A DNA stretch of 64,000 nucleotides from positions 3,908,501-3,972,500 of the forward strand of contig NZ_CP107932.1 of the NCBI RefSeq assembly GCF_036032445.1, in the 5' to 3' direction. This DNA is from Nocardia sp. NBC_00416. GTDB taxonomy: Bacteria; Actinomycetota; Actinomycetes; Mycobacteriales; Mycobacteriaceae. Under the pieces are notes generated by a model, which made no database searches, had not been told where the DNA came from, and saw only the letters and a list, made by a program, of their open reading frames with translations. The position numbers and the translations under genes are program-made. Positions within the stretch are counted from its first letter, which is position 1. Each line of letters starts with the position of its first letter. Shown here piece after piece: positions 51,063 to 59,204 of this stretch.

Positions 51063-51854
51063 TCAGCCCGGGTCGAGAATGCGTTTCAGGAAACGCCGCG
51101 TCCGTTCTTCCTGCGGGTCGCCGATCACCTGGGCGCTCGGACCCCGCTCGACGATGACGCCACCGTCGAGGAACAGAACCTGATCGGCCACCTGCTCGGC
51201 GAAGCGGATCTCGTGGGTGACGATCACCATGGTCCAATCCTGGGCGGCCAGCTCCTCGATCACCGTGAGCACCTCGCCGACCAGCTCGGGGTCCAGCGCC
51301 GACGTCGGCTCGTCGAACAGCACCACCCGCGGTTTCAGTGCCAGGGCCCGCGCGATCCCGACCCGCTGCTGCTGGCCTCCCGAAAGCTGGAACGGGTAGG
51401 CATCGGCGCGGTCGCCGAGGCCCACTTGGTCGAGCAGGCTCTTCGCCTCGGCGACGACCTCCTCGCGAGGCCGCCGCTGCGCGACCACCGGGCCCTCGAT
51501 GATGTTCTCCAGGACCGTGCGGTGCGGGAAGAGGTTGTGGGACTGGAACACCATCCCGCTCTGCGCGCGCAGCCGGCTCGCTTCCCGGCGGCCCGCTCTG
51601 CCCGGGGGCAGGCGGGCGAAATCGATTTCGACGTCGTCGATGCCGACCACACCGCGTTCCGGGGTTTCCAGCACGTTCAGCGAGCGCAGCACGGTGGTCT
51701 TGCCCGACCCGGATGGCCCGAGCAGCACGGTCGACGTCCCGCGCCGGGACTCGAAATCGATTCCGCGCAGGACCTGCTGGTCGCCGAAGGACTTCTCCAG
51801 CCCGTGCACCCGGATACGGGCGGGCCCGGCGTCGCGCGCTGTGGTGTCGGTCAT
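51063..51854 (-). CDS. Amino-acid ABC transporter ATPase
   Basis: 263-residue ATPase of the polar amino-acid (GlnQ/HisP) class. Walker A GPSGSGKTT (about 45-53), Q-loop VFQSHNLFPH, signature LSGGQQQR (about 156-163), Walker B VVLFDEPTSALDPELVGEV and H-loop THE. It energises the transporter encoded immediately upstream; the ATG overlaps that gene's TGA (ATGA). Substrates of this class include glutamine, cystine, histidine and related amino acids; the exact one cannot be read here. Confidence 0.94.
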   Translation of the reverse strand: MTDTTARDAGPARIRVHGLEKSFGDQQVLRGIDFESRRGTSTVLLGPSGSGKTTVLRSLNVLETPERGVVGIDDVEIDFARLPPGRAGRREASRLRAQSGMVFQSHNLFPHRTVLENIIEGPVVAQRRPREEVVAEAKSLLDQVGLGDRADAYPFQLSGGQQQRVGIARALALKPRVVLFDEPTSALDPELVGEVLTVIEELAAQDWTMVIVTHEIRFAEQVADQVLFLDGGVIVERGPSAQVIGDPQEERTRRFLKRILDPG

Positions 51855-53329
51855 TTGGCCACATACCTATCCAGTCGGGTCTCCAGTCGTTTCTGCACAC
51901 CGGAGAGGAAGACGCAGATCACCCAGTAGTACAGCCCGGCGAAGGCGTACAGGGCGAGGAATTCGTTGCTCTCGGCCGCCGCGAGCTGTGCCTCGCGGAA
52001 CAGCTCGGTCAACAGCACCACCGAACCCAGCGAGGTGTCCTTCAGCAGCGAGAGCAGGGTGTTGGACAGCGGCGGCACCGCGGTCCTGGCCGCCTGCGGA
52101 AGGACGATGCGGCGCAGCGTCTGCGCATAGCCGAGGCCGACCGTCGCGGCCGCCTCGAACTGCCCCTTCGGTACCGCGAGGATCGCCGACCGGATGACCT
52201 CCGCCGCGTAGCCGGCCACATTCAGGCTGAAGGCGATCACGGCCGCGGTGAACGGCGCGAACTTCAGTCCGATCTGCGGCAGCCCGTAGAAGACGATGAA
52301 CAGCTGGACCAGCAGCGGGGTGCCCCGGATGATCGAGATGAAGGCGCGGGACACGCCGGACAGGATCCGGGACGAGGAGATCCGCGCGAGCGCGACGAGC
52401 AGGGCGAGTACCAGCCCGATCGCGAAGCTCAGCGCGGTCAGCGGGATCGTCACCTTCACCAATCCGATGAACATCGGCCACGCCGTGCTGCGCAACACCT
52501 CCCAGGTGCTGCGATGACCGCGCCCGCCGGACAGGTCGGCGGGTCCGCCGTCGGGTACCGAGACATCAGCGCCGAAATACTTTCGCGAGATATCGGCGAG
52601 CGTCCCGTCGGCCGCGAGCGCGGTGATCGCCCGGTTCGCCTGATCGAGCAGCGCCCCATCGTCCTTGCGGAAGGCGAGGACCTGCTCGCTGGTCTCCGCA
52701 CCGGCGTCACCGACGATCTCGACGTCGGTGGATCCGGTACTGGCCAGGTAGTCGAGTACGGCGATGTTGTCGTTGACGATCGCGTCGACCCGGCCCTGCG
52801 CGAGCAGCGCCGCCGCCTGTGCGAACCCTTCGACGGCTTCCACTCTCGCCCCGGCGTCCCGCGCGACCTGCGCCCAGTTGCTGGTACTCGACTGCGCAGT
52901 GGTCCTGCCCGCGAGATCGTCCAGGGTCTGGATGGTCTCGTCGCCGGTGCGCCGGACTATCACGCCGTGGGAGTAGGTGTAGGCGTCGGACAGGCCGTAC
53001 TTTCCCCGGCGCTCGTCGTTCACGGAGACCTGGTTGGCGATCACGTCGATCCGGCCGGAATCCAGCGCGGGAAAGATCGCGTCCCACTGCGTCTCGACGA
53101 ACTCGAGTTTCCATCCGGCCGCATCGGCGATCGCCTCGATCACCTCGATGTCGTAGCCGGTCAGTTCCTGGGTTCGCGGATCGTGGAACGAGAACGGCGG
53201 ATAGGTGCCCTCGGTACCGACTCGGACCACGGGCGGTTCGCCGTTCTGTGCCGCCGCCGCGCCCACCTGCGTGGTCACCGCGATCACGGTCAGCAGGAAC
53301 AGCACCGCCCATCTGAGCGCATATCGCAT
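51851..53329 (-). CDS. Fused substrate-binding protein and permease of an amino-acid ABC transporter
   Basis: 492-residue fusion. Signal peptide about 1-27 (MRYALRWAVLFLL...AAAA), then a type II periplasmic-binding domain (about 30-255: RVGTEGTYPPFSFHD, LTGYDIEVIEAIA, WDAIFPALDSGRIDVIANQVS, SRKYFG). A linker leads into a HisM/GlnP-type permease (about 285-492) with five helices, SIIRGTPLLVQLFIVFYGLPQIGL and the EAA loop EAAATVGLGYAQTLRRIVLPQA. The binding protein is thus covalently tethered to the membrane, which raises its local concentration. The ATG at 53329 has GAGGGGG nearby. With the ATPase it makes a complete two-gene importer. Confidence 0.92.
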   Translation of the reverse strand: MRYALRWAVLFLLTVIAVTTQVGAAAAQNGEPPVVRVGTEGTYPPFSFHDPRTQELTGYDIEVIEAIADAAGWKLEFVETQWDAIFPALDSGRIDVIANQVSVNDERRGKYGLSDAYTYSHGVIVRRTGDETIQTLDDLAGRTTAQSSTSNWAQVARDAGARVEAVEGFAQAAALLAQGRVDAIVNDNIAVLDYLASTGSTDVEIVGDAGAETSEQVLAFRKDDGALLDQANRAITALAADGTLADISRKYFGADVSVPDGGPADLSGGRGHRSTWEVLRSTAWPMFIGLVKVTIPLTALSFAIGLVLALLVALARISSSRILSGVSRAFISIIRGTPLLVQLFIVFYGLPQIGLKFAPFTAAVIAFSLNVAGYAAEVIRSAILAVPKGQFEAAATVGLGYAQTLRRIVLPQAARTAVPPLSNTLLSLLKDTSLGSVVLLTELFREAQLAAAESNEFLALYAFAGLYYWVICVFLSGVQKRLETRLDRYVAK

Positions 53330-53517
53330 CGGCGACCCCCTCACTCCGGCCGGAAAACCGCAATCCGGCACTGGAAGGAGGGTAATGTCGTCGCGCGCTC
53401 GAGGCGCGGTGACCGCCACCGCACCGTGACGGCAACGCGGGGTCGTTCTACCGAGCGGGATCGTGCCGGCGAGCGACGCGAGGGCGCGACCAGGCCCCCG
53501 TCGTCCCAGACGGCGAA

Positions 53518-53523
53518 TAGCAT
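53518..53523 (+). promoter_or_regulatory. -10 element for leaderless mobA-moeA gene
   Basis: TAGCAT six bases before the ATG at 53530, with no ribosome binding site. Confidence 0.55.
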
Positions 53524-53529
53524 GAGCGT

Positions 53530-55335
53530 ATGCCGAATTCTCCGCTGGCCCCGGACGTGATCGTGCTCGCCGGGGGGCGGGCCAGTCGCATGGGTGGTGT
53601 CGACAAACCGGGCCTCGTGGTCGGCGGACGGTCCATGCTGGACACCGCACTGGCGGCGGTGGCGACGTTGGGGCGCACGGTCGTGGTCGGGCCGACCCGG
53701 CCGGAGCTCGGCGCGCACATAGTCCAGACCCGGGAGCCCGAGCCGGGTTCGGGCCCGGTGGCGGCCGTCGCCGCCGGTCTCGCCGCGCTGGGCGCCGACC
53801 CGGCCTCCCATATCGTGGTCCTCGCCGCCGACCTGCCCTTCCTCACCGATACGGCGGTCAGCGAATTGATCCGGCGGCGAGGCGATTTCGATGCAGTGTT
53901 CGCCGCCGACGCGTCGGGCCGTCCCCAATACCTCATCGGCGTGTGGCGGTCGGAATCGCTGGCATCCCGGCTCCACGCCCTGGGCAGCGTGATCAACCAG
54001 CCGATGAAAGCGCTGGTGCCGCCGAGCACGGATATCGTCGCGCTACCGGGGGTCGACGACTGTGACACACCCGGCGAGATCGACGCGGCGCGTGCCACGC
54101 TCGGCTCTCCGGACAACAGTGGGCCCCACCAGGCGGCCCCGCGACCGAAGTCGGCGACCGGCCCGGCGCCGCTGTCGCTCGACCGGGCACGAGAAGTACT
54201 GTGCACCGGTCTCGCCCGGCTCCCCGAGCGAACCGCGGAACTGCGTACCGCGCGCGGCGGCGCACTGGCCGCTCCGCTTACCGCCGCCGAGGCCTTGCCC
54301 CGCTTCGACGTCTCGGCCATGGACGGGTACGCGGTCTCGGGTGCGGGCCCGTGGGAACTCCGCGCCGATGTCGGCTTCGCCGGTGGGCAGCGCCCCGACG
54401 GCCTGCGCCCCGGCGAAGCGGTACGGATCGCCACCGGCGCCCAGGTCCCGGAGGGCACCGCGCTCGTCCTGCGCGACGAATTCGCCCGCGTCGCCGACGA
54501 CTCGCTACTGCACCGCATTCCGGATTCGCCGCGGCGCTCCGATATCCGGCGGCGCGGCGAGGACCGTCGTCCCGGCGATGAAATCGCCCCGGCCGGAACC
54601 GGCGTCACCGCCACGCTCGTCTCCGCCGCCGCCGCGGTCGAAGTGACCGTGGCGGCGGTTCGAGGACCGGTCCGCGCCCGGATCATCATGACCGGCGACG
54701 AGATCCGCAGCAGCGGTCCGCTACAAGCGGGGCAGACCCGGGATTCGATCGGCCCGATCCTGCCCGGCCTGCTCGCCGCCCACGGTGTCGCAGCAGTCGA
54801 TCACGTACACCTCCGGGATACCGCGCACGGTTTCGATCAGGTCCTGTCCACCGCCACCGACTGCGATCTGCTGGTCGTGGTCGGCGCCACCGGCGGCGGT
54901 GCGGCCGACCAACTGCGCGGCGCCCTCGACCGCTCCGGGGCGCGCATCTTGGTCTCCCGGCTGGCACTGCGCCCCGGCGGATCGACCGTGGTCGCCGAAT
55001 TGCCCTTCACCACAACGGTTCTCGGACTTCCTGGTAACCCTTACGCCGCGATCGCGATCCTGCTGGCCCTGGTCCCCGCCATCGTCACCGGTCGCACCGG
55101 CGCCCTCCCGGCTCGGCGGCTGTTCGGTCCGCTCCGGAACGCGACGGAGATCGCCGGGCCGGTGGACCGGGTGGTTCCGGCCCGGTACAGCGGCGAACCG
55201 GAGGGCGGCTGGATCGGCGACGCCGCGGTGCGCACCGCGCACCTGGGCGGACTGATCAACCGCGAGGGGCTGATCGTCGTTCCGGCGCGGGCCCGCGACG
55301 ACGACCGATGCGAGTTCATTCCGCTGCCGGGGTGA
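53530..55335 (+). CDS. MobA-MoeA fusion for molybdenum cofactor biosynthesis
   Basis: 601-residue fusion of two cofactor enzymes. Residues 1-195 are a MobA/MobB-like nucleotidyltransferase (VLAGGRASRMGGVDKP, GSGPVAAVAAGL, VVLAADLPFLT), which attaches GMP to molybdopterin. After a Pro-rich linker (about 195-215), residues 215-601 are MoeA (FDVSAMDGYAV, GEAVRIATGAQVPEGTALV, MTGDEI, GATGGGAADQL, LGLPGNPYAA), which inserts molybdate. A fusion channels the two last steps. A nitrate reductase remnant follows 640 bases downstream, a natural consumer of this cofactor. The ATG at 53530 has a -10 box six bases upstream. Confidence 0.9.
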   Translation: MPNSPLAPDVIVLAGGRASRMGGVDKPGLVVGGRSMLDTALAAVATLGRTVVVGPTRPELGAHIVQTREPEPGSGPVAAVAAGLAALGADPASHIVVLAADLPFLTDTAVSELIRRRGDFDAVFAADASGRPQYLIGVWRSESLASRLHALGSVINQPMKALVPPSTDIVALPGVDDCDTPGEIDAARATLGSPDNSGPHQAAPRPKSATGPAPLSLDRAREVLCTGLARLPERTAELRTARGGALAAPLTAAEALPRFDVSAMDGYAVSGAGPWELRADVGFAGGQRPDGLRPGEAVRIATGAQVPEGTALVLRDEFARVADDSLLHRIPDSPRRSDIRRRGEDRRPGDEIAPAGTGVTATLVSAAAAVEVTVAAVRGPVRARIIMTGDEIRSSGPLQAGQTRDSIGPILPGLLAAHGVAAVDHVHLRDTAHGFDQVLSTATDCDLLVVVGATGGGAADQLRGALDRSGARILVSRLALRPGGSTVVAELPFTTTVLGLPGNPYAAIAILLALVPAIVTGRTGALPARRLFGPLRNATEIAGPVDRVVPARYSGEPEGGWIGDAAVRTAHLGGLINREGLIVVPARARDDDRCEFIPLPG

Positions 55336-55346
55336 CCGGATTTCCC

Positions 55347-55975
55347 TTACGCGGAGCCGGGCCGCTGGTCCGCCGGCCACGGCTCCCGGACCAGTCTCGT
55401 TTCGTCTGCTTCGTCGAGCTCGATGTCGAAGATCTCGGCGAGGATCTTCGGCATTTCCGTTCGTTCCACCTGACGGGTTTCGCCGGACCCGTTCGGGTAA
55501 CCGGTGAGCAACGTGACGCCGTCGAGCATGTAGTGCACCTCCGGATGGAACCGTTGCGCGATAGGACGTGTCGTGAACGGCGAATGCCGAGAAGTCGACA
55601 CGTAGTGATTACCCACCGCTTGGTCGATCCGATACTGCGGATTCATGGTGAACGTGCGCTGTGTCAGCCAGTCGTTGCGGGAGAAGTGGTGCAGTGTCCA
55701 CAGCTCGCCGCCCAGTTCGTCCACACCGCGCGCCAGCCTGAATCGCCAGGCGCCCGCGGTGAACTCACCGTCTCGCGGGGTCAGTTCGATCGGCTCCAGC
55801 GGGCCGGAGCCGAAACCGACGTCGCACAACCAGACCCGTTCGTCGGCGGTGGTCACGCGCAGCAGCGCATGCGTGGCCGGGAGCAAGCCGGTGCGCCGTC
55901 GACCTGCTGCCCGAGTACCTCGAACGAATTCGAGCCGGTAGCAGCAGGATCGCGTTGTGCCGCAAACGCTAGAAC
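55347..55975 (-). pseudogene. Arylamine N-acetyltransferase remnant (5' end lost)
   Basis: The 3' part reads as a normal NAT C-terminus: THALLRV and LCDVGFGSGPLEP, which would hold the catalytic His and Asp, followed by WTLHHFSRNDWLTQRTFTMNPQ and YPNGSGE. About 100 N-terminal residues, including the catalytic cysteine (usually in RGGYCYE), are missing. The only in-frame start near the break is a TTG. Just upstream, another frame reads NSFEVLGQQVDGAPA, which resembles the NAT segment that should come before PATHALL, so a frameshift is likely in addition to the truncation. The fragment cannot be enzymatically active. It adjoins a truncated narI in the same orientation. Confidence 0.75.
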
Positions 55976-55976
55976 C

Positions 55977-56447
55977 TCAACCTTTATTTATGTCAATGCG
56001 GTGAGGGGTGGGCCACCTAACTGGAACGGGTCGGCCCCAGCGGTCGGGCGTGACGGGAGCGTCCCAGGCCCGGGCGTAGCGACGCTTGTCCGGCCCCCCG
56101 GCCTCTTTGCTCCGATACACCACGTACGGCCTGACCAAATAGCCGACCGGGGCCGAGAACATGTGCACCAGGCGCGTGTACGGCCAGACCGCGACCAGTG
56201 TCAGGACGAACAGGCCGTGCGCCTGGAACGTCCACGGGGTGCCGACCATGAGTTCCGGCTGCGGGCTCACCGTGAACAGGCTGCGGAACCACGGGGACAC
56301 CGTTTCCCGGTAGTTGTAGGCGCCCCACAGCAGATTGCTGCCCACTGTGTTGAGCATGCCGGTGATCAGTGCGCCGCCGAGCAGGAAGTACATGAACTTG
56401 TCGTACGCGAACGATCCGGCCCGCGCGGGGCTCCCCCGGGCCGCCAC
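55977..56447 (-). pseudogene. narI: Nitrate reductase gamma subunit (narI) remnant
   Basis: 156 codons giving the C-terminal part of NarI, the cytochrome b subunit of respiratory nitrate reductase: YDKFMYFLLGGALITGMLNTVG, NYRETVSPWFRSLFTVSPQPELM, FQAHGLFVLTLVAVWPYTRLVHMFSAPVGYLVRPYVVY. The N-terminal helices, with two heme-ligand histidines, are gone; the reading frame begins at an unrelated GTG (VAARGSPARAG). narG, narH and narJ are not in the window. A stable protein could still be made, but a working NarI could not. Together with the NAT fragment it marks a deletion scar. Confidence 0.8.
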
Positions 56448-56480
56448 GGTGAATTTTCGGAAATCACCGCTTCTCCAGCG

Positions 56481-56498
56481 GTTTACATTTGTTTACAT
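56481..56498. repeat. Tandem GTTTACAT half-sites
   Basis: GTTTACAT occurs at 56481-56488 and 56491-56498, exactly one helical turn apart, between the narI remnant and the S1 protease gene. The arrangement suggests a dimeric or paired transcription-factor site; it may be left over from nar control. Confidence 0.5.
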
Positions 56499-56513
56499 AT
56501 CCGGAAACGGTCG

Positions 56514-56549
56514 CGGGCGTCCGGGTCCGCCCGGTTGGGCGGACGCCCG
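56514..56549. other. Hairpin upstream of the S1 protease gene
   Basis: 10-bp stem CGGGCGTCCG (56514-56523) with CGGACGCCCG (56540-56549). An overlapping inner stem CCGCCC/GGGCGG (56527-56532 with 56537-56542) competes with it, so two alternative folds are possible in a leader RNA. Confidence 0.45.
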
Positions 56550-56663
56550 ATACACCCTTCCACCAGCTGGGAAGTGTGCGCGGAGCCCCGCTGTTCCCGA
56601 CCATCTAGGCTTACTGCCCGATCCGACCGCGTCGCGGTCGCTCGAGCAGGTGCGAGGTACGCG

Positions 56664-57389
56664 ATGTTCAGCGTTTTCCGGCGAGGGCGGAACCGGCGTC
56701 CGGTGTCCATCGCGGCGGCGGTCTGTCTGATGGCCGGAGCCACCGCCGTACTGATCCCCGGCGGGAACGCCGCGGCCACCCCCGCGGTGACGGTGTATCC
56801 GGGAATGGCGGTCCAGCACACCGAGATCGCCGATGGAAAGGCGATCACCACCCACTGCACCGTGGGCCTCACCGGATCGATCGGGTCGGCGCACTACGCG
56901 GTGACCGCGGGCCACTGCCACCACGAGGGGATCGTGACCGACAAGGTCGGAAACCCGATCGGCTGGTTCGAATTCCATCGCCCCGACGAGGGACTGACGT
57001 TCGGATTCGCCCTGATCCGCCTGTACGACGGGATCGGCGTCGCCGCGTCCATGGGACGATTCGGGCTGTCCACGGTGGATATGAAACCGCAGGTGGGTCA
57101 GGAGATCTGCAAGATCGGCGCGACCACGGGCTGGAGTTGCGGCTCGATCACCGAAACCACCGACGAGTGGCTCTACGCGACCAACGCGCTCGGCGCCGAA
57201 GCCGGCGATTCCGGAGCGGTGGTGTACCGCCAGACCTCCGACGGGCACGCCGCGTTCGTCGGCATCCTGGTGGCCTACGACGATGCGCAGGGCCGCAACG
57301 CGGTGGTCGAACCCGCGGCCTGGTTGTTCGATCAGATCGACCGCTACGGCCCGACCCGCGAGGATCAGTTCGTCTGGTACCGGGTCTGA
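56664..57389 (+). CDS. Secreted S1-family (chymotrypsin-like) serine protease
   Basis: 241-residue exported protease. Signal peptide about residues 1-37 (RRGRNRRPVSIAAAVCLMAGATAV..AAATP). Catalytic signatures: TAGHC (His about 85), an acidic centre around EGLTFGFALIRLYDG, and GDSGAVV (Ser about 188). Four cysteines probably form two disulfides (HCTVG..GHC; EICKIG..WSCGS). There is no prodomain beyond about 20 residues. The ATG at 56664 follows a weak GAGGT. Related nocardial and mycobacterial proteins are annotated as S1 family peptidases without known substrates. It ends 5 bases from the converging mycolyltransferase gene. Confidence 0.86.
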   Translation: MFSVFRRGRNRRPVSIAAAVCLMAGATAVLIPGGNAAATPAVTVYPGMAVQHTEIADGKAITTHCTVGLTGSIGSAHYAVTAGHCHHEGIVTDKVGNPIGWFEFHRPDEGLTFGFALIRLYDGIGVAASMGRFGLSTVDMKPQVGQEICKIGATTGWSCGSITETTDEWLYATNALGAEAGDSGAVVYRQTSDGHAAFVGILVAYDDAQGRNAVVEPAAWLFDQIDRYGPTREDQFVWYRV

Positions 57390-57394
57390 CCGGT

Positions 57395-58381
57395 TCAGAC
57401 GCCGAGCGCGCCCGCGAAGACGGGCCAGGACCGGTGCAGGTCGTCCTGCCAGTACGCCCACGCGTGGGTGCCTGGATGGAAGTTCACCGTCGCCGGGATC
57501 TGCGCGGCGGCCAGCGCGGCGGCCAGCGGGCCCGTGCATTTGTTGACCACCGATTCCATGGTGCCGCCGACGAGCATCCGATCGGCCAGGCGCAACGGGT
57601 CGCCGTCGATCCCGCGCGCCTGCGGGGCCTCGTACGGTCCGGGTGCGCCGTTGCCGGCGGAAACGTAGAGCGCAAGACCGCGCAGCCGATCCAGGTGCAG
57701 CATCGGATCGTGGTCGAGCCAGGCCGGATTGCCGGGCGCGCCCCACATATTGGTCGCATTCGCTCCGAACAGCGCCAGCTGCGAATACACGATGGCCCGG
57801 GCCACCGGATCGCTGGTGCGGGTGCAGCCGCTGTAAGCGCCCACGGCCCGGTACAGCCCGGGCGCGTGCACCGCCAGGTTGAGCGCGGAGGTCGCCGACA
57901 TCGACAGTCCCGCCACCGCGTTGCGCCCGGTCATCCCGAACCGGTCGTCCAGCAGCGGGGGCAGCTCACGGGCCAGGAAGGTCTCCCATTTGTTCCGGCC
58001 CAGCACCGGATCGTCGGCGATCCAGTCGGTGTAGTAACTGGCCCGGCCGCCCATCGGCACGATCACGTTCACCGGTTTGTCGGCGAAGAAGTCCACCACA
58101 TCGGTACGGCGCATCCACGGGCCGCCGTCCTCACCGCCGTCGACGGCGTTGAGCAGATACAGCGCCGGCGCCCCGGGCCCGGGATGCGACATCCAGAGCG
58201 TGATCGGTTTGTCCATCGCCGCCGAATGCACCACCACCTCGACCTGACGACCACCGAGCGGCCGCACCTCCAGGATTCGGGCGGGTCCCGCCGCGGCGGC
58301 CGGTCCCGCCGACAACCCGGCCGGTAGCAACCCCACGCACAGCGTCAACAGGTACACCAGGCAACGCGGCAGCCGGTACAT
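57395..58381 (-). CDS. Antigen 85-like mycolyltransferase/esterase
   Basis: 328-residue secreted alpha/beta-hydrolase of the antigen 85 (mycolyltransferase) family, which transfers mycolic acids to trehalose and arabinogalactan in the outer envelope. Signal peptide about 1-31 (ends SAGPAAAAG). Core blocks: PALYLLNAVDGGEDGGPWMRRTDVVDFFADKPVNVIVPMGGRASYYTDW, the nucleophile GLSMSATSALNLA (Ser about 153), YSGCTRTS, NMWGAPGNPAW and the catalytic His in PGTHAWAYW (about 313). It is the last gene of the NRPS transcription unit, 40 bases after the DUF6875-like gene. A specialised acyltransferase for the NRPS product is possible but unproven. Confidence 0.88.
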   Translation of the reverse strand: MYRLPRCLVYLLTLCVGLLPAGLSAGPAAAAGPARILEVRPLGGRQVEVVVHSAAMDKPITLWMSHPGPGAPALYLLNAVDGGEDGGPWMRRTDVVDFFADKPVNVIVPMGGRASYYTDWIADDPVLGRNKWETFLARELPPLLDDRFGMTGRNAVAGLSMSATSALNLAVHAPGLYRAVGAYSGCTRTSDPVARAIVYSQLALFGANATNMWGAPGNPAWLDHDPMLHLDRLRGLALYVSAGNGAPGPYEAPQARGIDGDPLRLADRMLVGGTMESVVNKCTGPLAAALAAAQIPATVNFHPGTHAWAYWQDDLHRSWPVFAGALGV

Positions 58382-58421
58382 GCCAGGTTTCTACCACGGC
58401 CGGGACCAGGCCCGACGGCTT

Positions 58422-59204
58422 TCACATAGCGTGTTCGTCCCGCGCGTGCACCCGCAGATCGGTGATGGCGTCCGCCTCCGCGTCCGGCACGCGCATCCGC
58501 CCGGCGATCGACCACCGCAGTGCCCGGGGCAGGTGCGGCGCGACTTTGCTGAAGTAGGCGTACAACCATTCGGTGCGCGCGACCAGGAACGGGTAGTCGG
58601 TGGTCATCATGGGGCGGATGACCAGCATCGGCAGCGGTGCGTCCAGCGGATGGAAGTCGGCGTTCCACAACCCCGCGACTCGGCAACCCGGATAGAACTG
58701 ACCGAGCATCAGCCCGTCGCCCACCACCTCGGATTTGTGCCGGCGGTGCACGGAATCGATACGGTCGAAACGGGTGAGCCCGGGAAAGACGACCACCGCG
58801 GTCAGCCACCGCTCATCGGCCCGGGCGGCACGCAGCCGGTCATAGATCTCGTGGGCATCGCTCACCGCCGCGGACATGTCCTCGACCGTCAGATCGTCGC
58901 CGGGGAACACCGCGACCCACAGGGCCTGCCGGACCGTGGTCTGCCGGACGAAGGGGCACACCGGACCGTCCCGGCCCAGCGCCGGGTGCGGATAGTTCAG
59001 ATAGTCGTCGATCCAGCTGGTGAGCACCGCCGCCCCGGGATTGTCCCGGCACCATCGGTCCGGATCCGCGTAGACGTCCAGCCAGCGCGAACCAGTGCGC
59101 GTACCGGTCCGGCTCCGGCTGCGCGCCGGTGCGGGGGCCGGGGCCGGGGCCGGGATTGTCGGGGGCCGGCTCACGGCCGGTGTCATCGCGCGTTGCCCGG
59201 TCAT
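58422..59204 (-). CDS. DUF6875-like protein encoded with the NRPS
   Basis: 260-residue protein. The first ~45 residues are Pro/Ala/Arg-rich and disordered; the conserved part (about 50-240) contains NYPHPALGRDGPVCPFVRQT, LWVAVFPGDDLTVEDM, AAVVVFPGLTRFDRID, HRRHKSEVVGDGLMLGQFYPGCRVAGLWNADFHPLDAPLPMLVIRPMM and TDYPFLV. I associate this with DUF6875, a family of unknown function found beside actinobacterial biosynthetic genes. No signal or membrane helix; no cofactor motif. The ATG overlaps the NRPS stop codon (ATGA), so production is coupled, and a role in making or handling its product is likely. Confidence 0.72.
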   Translation of the reverse strand: MTGQRAMTPAVSRPPTIPAPAPAPAPARSRSRTGTRTGSRWLDVYADPDRWCRDNPGAAVLTSWIDDYLNYPHPALGRDGPVCPFVRQTTVRQALWVAVFPGDDLTVEDMSAAVSDAHEIYDRLRAARADERWLTAVVVFPGLTRFDRIDSVHRRHKSEVVGDGLMLGQFYPGCRVAGLWNADFHPLDAPLPMLVIRPMMTTDYPFLVARTEWLYAYFSKVAPHLPRALRWSIAGRMRVPDAEADAITDLRVHARDEHAM

